Shown here: positions 4,680-8,655 of the stretch, in pieces | Position numbering within the stretch: position 1 is the stretch's first letter | Layout of the letters: each line of letters opens with the position of its first letter | Source: an uncultured Oscillospiraceae bacterium | Lineage (GTDB): Bacteria > Bacillota > Clostridia > Oscillospirales > Ruminococcaceae | NCBI GenBank assembly: GCA_910584715.1 | Contig: CAJUAN010000049.1 | Location: forward strand, 1 to 8,655 | Reading direction: 5' to 3' | Length of the DNA stretch: 8,655 bases | Program-made: the position numbers and the translations under genes | The notes under the pieces: model-generated | Database searches by the model: none | What the model was told of the DNA's origin: nothing | The model's input: the letters and a program-made list of their open reading frames with translations, nothing else

Positions 4680-5432
4680 ATGAATGAAATAATCAAAGCG
4701 GAAAATATGAATTTGTGGTACGGCGAAAATCATACTCTGAAAAATATAAATATCGGTCTGCCCGAAAAACAGATAACCGCCCTTATAGGACCGTCGGGCT
4801 GCGGAAAATCCACGTTTTTGAAGTCCCTGAACCGTATGAACGACCTTGTGGAGGGCTGCCGCATTGAGGGTAAGATAACCCTCGGCGGCGAGGATATTTA
4901 CGGAGCGGTTGACGTAAATATCCTCCGCAAGCGGGTGGGTATGGTGTTCCAGAAGCCGAACCCGTTCCCCATGAGCATTTACGACAATATCGCCTACGGA
5001 CCGAGAGTACACGGCATAAAGTCCCGACTGAAGCTGGACGAAATTGTGGAAAAGTCCCTGCGACAGGCGGCTATCTGGGACGAGTGCAAAGACAGGCTGA
5101 AAAAAAGCGCGCTGGGAATGAGCGGCGGTCAGCAGCAGCGGCTCTGCATTGCCCGCGCTCTCGCGGTAGAACCTGAGATACTTCTTATGGACGAACCCAC
5201 CTCAGCCCTCGACCCCATATCAACGTCCAAAATCGAGGACTTGGCTGTCGAGCTTCGGGAAAAATACACCGTAATAATCGTCACCCACAATATGCAGCAG
5301 GCGGCGAGAATTGCCGACAGAACGGCGTTCTTTCTTTTGGGCGAGCTTATAGAGTACGGAGATACGGAGGAAATTTTTTCCGTCCCGAAAGACAAGCGTA
5401 CCGAGGACTATATAACGGGGAGGTTCGGATAA
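4680..5432 (+). CDS. pstB: Phosphate ABC transporter ATP-binding protein PstB
   Basis: The cytoplasmic ATPase that powers phosphate import as a dimer on PstCA. It has 250 residues, the usual length. All nucleotide-site motifs are intact: Walker A GPSGCGKST (37-45), Q-loop VFQKPNPFP (89-97, Gln91), signature MSGGQQQRLCIARAL (147-161; Met replaces the common Leu of LSGGQ), Walker B ILLMDEP (167-173, catalytic Glu172), D-loop SALD and switch His203 (VTHNM). The KPNPFPMSIYDNIAYGPR stretch is characteristic of PstB rather than other ABC ATPases. ATG 4680 follows AAAAGGA (4664-4670) by nine bases. Its stop overlaps the phoU start by one base (TAATG), indicating translational coupling. Confidence 0.97.
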   Translation: MNEIIKAENMNLWYGENHTLKNINIGLPEKQITALIGPSGCGKSTFLKSLNRMNDLVEGCRIEGKITLGGEDIYGAVDVNILRKRVGMVFQKPNPFPMSIYDNIAYGPRVHGIKSRLKLDEIVEKSLRQAAIWDECKDRLKKSALGMSGGQQQRLCIARALAVEPEILLMDEPTSALDPISTSKIEDLAVELREKYTVIIVTHNMQQAARIADRTAFFLLGELIEYGDTEEIFSVPKDKRTEDYITGRFG

Positions 5433-6118
5433 TGAGGGAGCGTTTTGAAAATCAGCTCACGCGGCTAAATACGGAGCTTATAACTATGGGCGCGCTGTGC
5501 GAGGAAGCCATAGCCTGCGCCGTGAAATATCTTCTTGAGGGCGACATAAAAATGAAAGAAAACGCCGACGACATCGAAAAGCAGACCGACCGCAAGGAGC
5601 GGGACATCGAGACTCTTTGTATGCGTCTTCTGCTTATGCAGCAGCCTGTGGCAACAGACCTGCGGACTGTGTCCTCGGCTTTGAAGATGATTTCGGACAT
5701 GGAGCGAATAGGCGACCAGGCATACGATATTTCCGAGATAGCGGAGTACGTCATAAACAAGCCCATAAGCGGCAGGGTGCATATTTCGGACATGGCTGAA
5801 ACGGCGGCAAAAATGGTAACTCTCAGCGTTGAGTCCTTTGTAAAAAAGGATTTAAAGCTTGCCCGTTCCGTGATAGAGCTTGACGACAGGGTGGACGGAC
5901 TTTTTCTTACCGTAAAAAACGAGCTTATAGAGGCTGTTCGCGGCAATAATGAAAACGGCGAGGCTCTTGTGGACCTGCTTATGACGGCTAAGTATTTCGA
6001 GCGTATCGGCGACCACGCGGTAAATATCGCGGAACAGGTCATATACGCGGTAACCGGTTCGCATAACTGCAAAAATATGGGAAACAAATTAAGCGAGCAG
6101 TTGATTTTTGACGAGTAA
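5432..6118 (+). CDS. phoU: Phosphate signalling regulator PhoU
   Basis: A cytoplasmic helical adaptor which, in studied bacteria, links the Pst transporter to the PhoR kinase and keeps the Pho response off when phosphate is plentiful. It has 228 residues in two PhoU three-helix repeats (about 15-105 and 120-208). Each repeat carries the conserved metal/signalling helix: ERIGDQAYDI (91-100) and ERIGDHAVNIAE (190-201). The MQQPVATDLR segment (69-78) is another family hallmark. The ribosome site GGGGAGG (5417-5423) lies eight bases before ATG 5432, inside the end of pstB, and the two genes overlap by one base. Position between transporter and phoPR fits its role as the connection between them. 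The 3' end also contains a possible promoter for phoP. Confidence 0.95.
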   Translation: MRERFENQLTRLNTELITMGALCEEAIACAVKYLLEGDIKMKENADDIEKQTDRKERDIETLCMRLLLMQQPVATDLRTVSSALKMISDMERIGDQAYDISEIAEYVINKPISGRVHISDMAETAAKMVTLSVESFVKKDLKLARSVIELDDRVDGLFLTVKNELIEAVRGNNENGEALVDLLMTAKYFERIGDHAVNIAEQVIYAVTGSHNCKNMGNKLSEQLIFDE

Positions 6119-6129
6119 TGCGGTATAAT
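6101..6129 (+). promoter_or_regulatory. Possible internal promoter for phoPR within phoU 3' end
   Basis: TTGATT (6101-6106), a 17-bp spacer and a consensus TATAAT (6124-6129) span the phoU stop codon. Transcription would start near 6135-6136, directly at the GGAGG of phoP (6136-6140), leaving almost no leader; this weakens the case, although the spacing is ideal. Confidence 0.45.
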
Positions 6130-6148
6130 TATTCTGGAGGCGGTTTTC

Positions 6149-6823
6149 GTGGAAACAATTTATCTTGTTGAGGACGACGACAATATACGCAAGCTGGTTT
6201 GCTACGCCCTTTCAAAGGAGGGGTACGGCATCGTCGGCTTTGCCGCGCCCTCGGAATTTTGGGAGGCGTACCAAAAAGCCGTCCCCGACCTTGTTATGCT
6301 TGATATTATGCTGCCCGGGGAGGACGGTCTTTCAATACTGAAAAAAATAAGAAGCACGGACAAGGACGTACCCGTAATAATGCTTACCGCGAAAAGCAGC
6401 GAATTCGACAAGGTGACGGGGCTTGATATGGGCGCGGACGATTACATCGCCAAGCCTTTCGGAATGACGGAGCTTGTGTCGAGGGTGCGGGCGGTGCTGC
6501 GGCGCAGCGCAAGAAATTCCCGCGAGGAAAAAGAATACCGCATAGGCGGGCTTTACGTTGACCCGCGCAGGCATACCGTGCAGGTAGCGGGAAAGGAAGT
6601 TTCCCTGTCCTACAAGGAATTCGCACTGCTCCTCGCTATGCTTGAAGCGGAGGGCGGTGCGGTAAAGCGTGAGGAGCTTTTGTACAAGGTCTGGGGAGAA
6701 TTTTACGGCGAATCGCGGACGCTGGACGTTCACATAAGAAAGCTTCGGGTCAAGCTGGGCGAAGCGGGCGGCATGATACAGACCGTGAAAAATATCGGCT
6801 ACAAAATAGAGGAGCGTAAATAA
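6149..6823 (+). CDS. phoP: PhoP/PhoB-family response regulator
   Basis: The transcription factor of the phosphate-limitation two-component system; when phosphorylated by PhoR it should bind the TTAACA boxes upstream of pstS. It has 224 residues with the OmpR/PhoB layout: receiver domain (about 1-118) and winged-helix DNA-binding domain (about 128-222). The phosphorylation machinery is complete: acidic pocket Asp9/Asp10, acceptor Asp52 (MLDIMLPG), switch Thr80 (MLTAK) and Lys102 (KPF). The recognition part contains TLDVHIRKLRVKLG and ends with the family-typical TVKNIGYKIEE. The start is GTG 6149, supported by CTGGAGG ending eight bases upstream. It follows phoU by 30 nt and precedes phoR by 4 nt. 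Identity as the Pho regulator rests on operon context; the protein alone could be called WalR-like. Confidence 0.93.
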   Translation: METIYLVEDDDNIRKLVCYALSKEGYGIVGFAAPSEFWEAYQKAVPDLVMLDIMLPGEDGLSILKKIRSTDKDVPVIMLTAKSSEFDKVTGLDMGADDYIAKPFGMTELVSRVRAVLRRSARNSREEKEYRIGGLYVDPRRHTVQVAGKEVSLSYKEFALLLAMLEAEGGAVKREELLYKVWGEFYGESRTLDVHIRKLRVKLGEAGGMIQTVKNIGYKIEERK

Positions 6824-6827
6824 AATA

Positions 6828-8480
6828 ATGAATAAAAAAATTTTCCGCGGTACTCTGCTTACCGCAATGCTTGTTTTAGCGGCGGGCGTTGCGCTGATAT
6901 TCGGGGTACTGCACGGCTTCTTTGAAAATCAGATAAAAGCCGAGCTTGCCAAAGAAGCGAGGTACATTTCCTACGCTTTGAAAAACGAGGGTACGGCGTT
7001 CCTTGAAAATTTTAACGGCGGGGACGAAAGAATTACCCTTATCGCTCCCGACGGCACGGTTTTTGCTGACACGGTCTCGGATACGGAAAATATGGAAAAT
7101 CACTCCGACCGCGAGGAAATAAGGCAGGCGTTTGAAAAAGGCGCGGGCACAAGCGTAAGATATTCGGACACGCTTACCGAAAAAACGGTTTATTACGCTC
7201 TGCTTCTGGAGGACGGAAACGTGCTTAGGGTTTCCACAACGCAGTATACCGTTCCCGCCGTTTTGCTGGGACTTTCTCAGCCCGTGGCGGTGATAATTGT
7301 TTTTGCCTTTTTGCTCTCTCTTGCGCTTTCGGCGAGGACCGCAAAAAGCATTGTCAAGCCCATAAATGCCCTCGACCTTGACAGTCCCGAAAGCAACGAT
7401 ACCTATGAGGAGCTTTCCCCTCTGCTGAAAAAAATTGCCGTACAGAAAAGGACGATAAGCTCGCAGCTTAAAGAAGCGGGGAGAAAGCAGGAGGAATTCC
7501 GCCTTATAACGGAAAATATGCGGGAGGGCTTTCTTGTTATCGACAGGGACACAAACCTTTTGACGTACAATTCCGCCGCGCTGAAGCTGCTTGGAGCGGC
7601 GGAACCCGTAAGCGGCAGCGCGCTGTCCCTGAACCGCGCCAAAGGCTTTCGGGAGGTTGTTGAAAAAACATTGGAAACGGGACATTCCGAGAGCGAAATA
7701 TCCCTTGACGGCAGGATATACAGCCTTATCGCAAACGCCGTTTTAAATGAGGAAAAAATTATCGGCGCGGTCATAGTCATTCTGGACGTTACTGAAAGTG
7801 CAAAGCGTGAGCAGCTCCGCAGGGAATTCACCTCCAATGTTTCCCACGAGCTGAAAACGCCTCTCACGTCCATTTCGGGTTTTGCGGAAATACTGAAGTC
7901 GGGATATGCCTCCGCGGAAACTGTTACGGACTTTTCCTCCTCGATATACGACGAGGCGCAGCGGCTTATTGCCCTTGTCAGCGACATAATCAAAATTTCC
8001 GAGCTGGACGAGGGATACGTACAGTATGAAAAAGAAGCCATAGACCTTTACGAGCTTTCGGAAGAAATCGCAAAACGTCTTAAACCCGAAGCGGAAAAGA
8101 AAAAAGTGCGGATAAGCGTACTGGGAGAAAGCGTGGAAATTGTCGGCGTGAGAAAAATTCTCGGCGAAATGATATACAACCTTTTGGATAACGCCATAAA
8201 GTACAATAATGAAAATGGTCTTGCGGACATTATCGTTGTGTCCGCGGAGGACACTGTGACCCTTACCGTCCGCGACACGGGTATAGGCATACCGAAAGCG
8301 CACCGCGACAGGGTTTTCGAGCGTTTTTACCGTGTGGATAAAAGCCACTCCAAAGCTATCGGCGGTACGGGTTTAGGGCTTTCCATAGTAAAGCACGGGG
8401 CGGTTTATCATAACGCGGTGATAAGTCTTGAAAGCGAGGAGGGAAAGGGGACGGCGGTGAGTATTAAATTTGATATTTAG
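6828..8480 (+). CDS. phoR: Phosphate sensor histidine kinase PhoR
   Basis: Membrane kinase/phosphatase partner of PhoP. It has 550 residues. Domains in order: membrane segment 1 (about 8-31); extracytoplasmic Cache/PAS-like sensor (32-140, with LIAPDGTVFADTVSD and MENHSDREEI as in PhoR/WalK kinases); membrane segment 2 (143-168); short HAMP-like linker (about 169-222, VKPINALDLD); PAS domain (224-320, ITENMREGFLVIDRDTNLL); HisKA domain with phospho-acceptor His340 (SNVSHELKTPLTSISGF); and HATPase with N-box Asn455 (NLLDNAIKY), G1 DTGIGIP (483-489) and G2 GGTGLGLS (512-519). All catalytic motifs are intact. ATG 6828 follows the phoP stop by 4 nt; AGAGGAG (6808-6814) serves as ribosome site at a slightly long 13-nt spacing. 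In this family phosphate is usually sensed through Pst/PhoU rather than by the outer domain directly, consistent with this operon. Confidence 0.94.
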   Translation: MNKKIFRGTLLTAMLVLAAGVALIFGVLHGFFENQIKAELAKEARYISYALKNEGTAFLENFNGGDERITLIAPDGTVFADTVSDTENMENHSDREEIRQAFEKGAGTSVRYSDTLTEKTVYYALLLEDGNVLRVSTTQYTVPAVLLGLSQPVAVIIVFAFLLSLALSARTAKSIVKPINALDLDSPESNDTYEELSPLLKKIAVQKRTISSQLKEAGRKQEEFRLITENMREGFLVIDRDTNLLTYNSAALKLLGAAEPVSGSALSLNRAKGFREVVEKTLETGHSESEISLDGRIYSLIANAVLNEEKIIGAVIVILDVTESAKREQLRREFTSNVSHELKTPLTSISGFAEILKSGYASAETVTDFSSSIYDEAQRLIALVSDIIKISELDEGYVQYEKEAIDLYELSEEIAKRLKPEAEKKKVRISVLGESVEIVGVRKILGEMIYNLLDNAIKYNNENGLADIIVVSAEDTVTLTVRDTGIGIPKAHRDRVFERFYRVDKSHSKAIGGTGLGLSIVKHGAVYHNAVISLESEEGKGTAVSIKFDI

Positions 8481-8507
8481 ATTTAATCGGGTGCGGTTAA
8501 AATTAAA

Positions 8508-8538
8508 GGCTCACGGCAAGATGCCATGAGCCGATTTT
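8508..8538. terminator. Terminator-like hairpin after phoR
   Basis: GGCTCA (8508-8513) and TGAGCC (8527-8532) pair, then past a C-A mismatch GGC (8515-8517) pairs with GCC (8523-8525), leaving loop AAGAT. GATTTTAT follows on the plus strand and CTTTAATTTT on the minus strand, so it may act in both directions. It begins 27 nt after the phoR stop and probably ends the pst-pho transcript. Confidence 0.65.
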
Positions 8539-8557
8539 ATAATCCGCTGTTTTTGTC
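8539..8557 (+). repeat. Dispersed 19-bp repeat, second copy
   Basis: ATAATCCGCTGTTTTTGTC matches the minus-strand sequence at 1063-1045 (ATAATCCGCTGTATTTGTC) at 18 of 19 positions. The first copy lies at the 5' leader of the recombinase fragment; this one follows the pst-pho terminator immediately. Confidence 0.5.
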
Positions 8558-8595
8558 TTTATAACGTTATTTGGGAAAACTTCTATATCGCCCTC

Positions 8596-8616
8596 ACCCG
8601 AAAGGGTAGCTTTTTT
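8596..8616 (+). terminator. Short GAAA-tetraloop hairpin with T6 tract
   Basis: ACCC (8596-8599), loop GAAA and GGGT (8604-8607) form a small stem that CT/AG can extend past a bulge; AGC then TTTTTT (8611-8616) follows. The stem is short, but the stable tetraloop and T-tract make it a reasonable second terminator or an attenuator ahead of the next gene. Confidence 0.45.
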
Positions 8617-8640
8617 GCGTAAAATGTGGTAAAATAAAGT

Positions 8641-8655
8641 AGGGTGAAAAAAATG
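8641..8655 (+). promoter_or_regulatory. Ribosome binding site and start codon of the next gene (cut off)
   Basis: AGGGTG (8641-8646) is followed six bases later by ATG (8653-8655), the last three bases of the window. TAAAAT at 8630-8635 could be a weak -10 box. A GTG at 8644 is in the same frame but lies within the ribosome site. Nothing of the protein can be read. Confidence 0.45.

Noticed and set aside
6876..7685. 269-codon minus-strand ORF antisense to phoR
   Set aside because: Antisense shadow of an intact kinase with all motifs; no ribosome site or recognisable domain.

Overview
The window is bacterial DNA, most likely from a gut-type Clostridia/Firmicutes genome (an Oscillospiraceae/Ruminococcaceae-like host is my guess from sequence style). 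The supports are Gram-positive Shine-Dalgarno sites (GGAGG, AAAGGAG), use of GTG and TTG starts, a lipoprotein PstS, a Bacillus-type Pho box (TTAACA repeats) and remnants of a Tn4451/TnpX-type clostridial mobile element. It has two compositionally different parts: an AT-rich, mostly non-coding accessory stretch (about 1-2010) and a tightly packed, more GC-rich housekeeping operon (about 2040-8480).

Accessory part. The 3' end of a DUF6076-type gene with a C-terminal zinc-ribbon-like motif enters from the left (stop at 728), followed by a strong, probably bidirectional hairpin terminator (743-783). On the minus strand lie the first 28 codons of a TnpX-like serine recombinase, fused to an unrecognised tail (783-1028), with its own promoter. 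Upstream of it is a small TnpW-like gene (1167-1334, minus, TTG start), driven by a perfect-consensus promoter whose spacer is filled by a 16-bp palindrome. From about 1487 to 1968 I see no convincing gene. This stretch instead holds a dense series of inverted repeats, including a perfect 26-bp palindrome. It looks like a control or transfer (oriT-like) or end region left behind by a decayed mobile element.

Housekeeping part. A promoter with phased TTAACA boxes (1969-2024) precedes pstS-pstC-pstA-pstB-phoU, then a response regulator (phoP) and a sensor kinase (phoR). Together they form a high-affinity phosphate ABC importer, its PhoU signalling adaptor and the two-component system that senses phosphate limitation and should activate the same promoter, an autoregulatory loop in one transcription unit. 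A possible internal promoter (6101-6129) in the end of phoU could uncouple phoPR from the transporter genes. Two terminator-like hairpins follow phoR, and the window ends exactly on an ATG preceded by a plausible ribosome binding site, the likely start of the next gene.

The pst-pho operon is well understood and mostly ordinary. What deserves a second look is the relic between 783 and 1970: the hybrid recombinase ORF, the tnpW leader and start, a repeated ATAATCCGCTGT motif found near the recombinase promoter and again after phoR, and the structured non-coding tract abutting the Pho box. I do not see strong evidence for a wholly new system.
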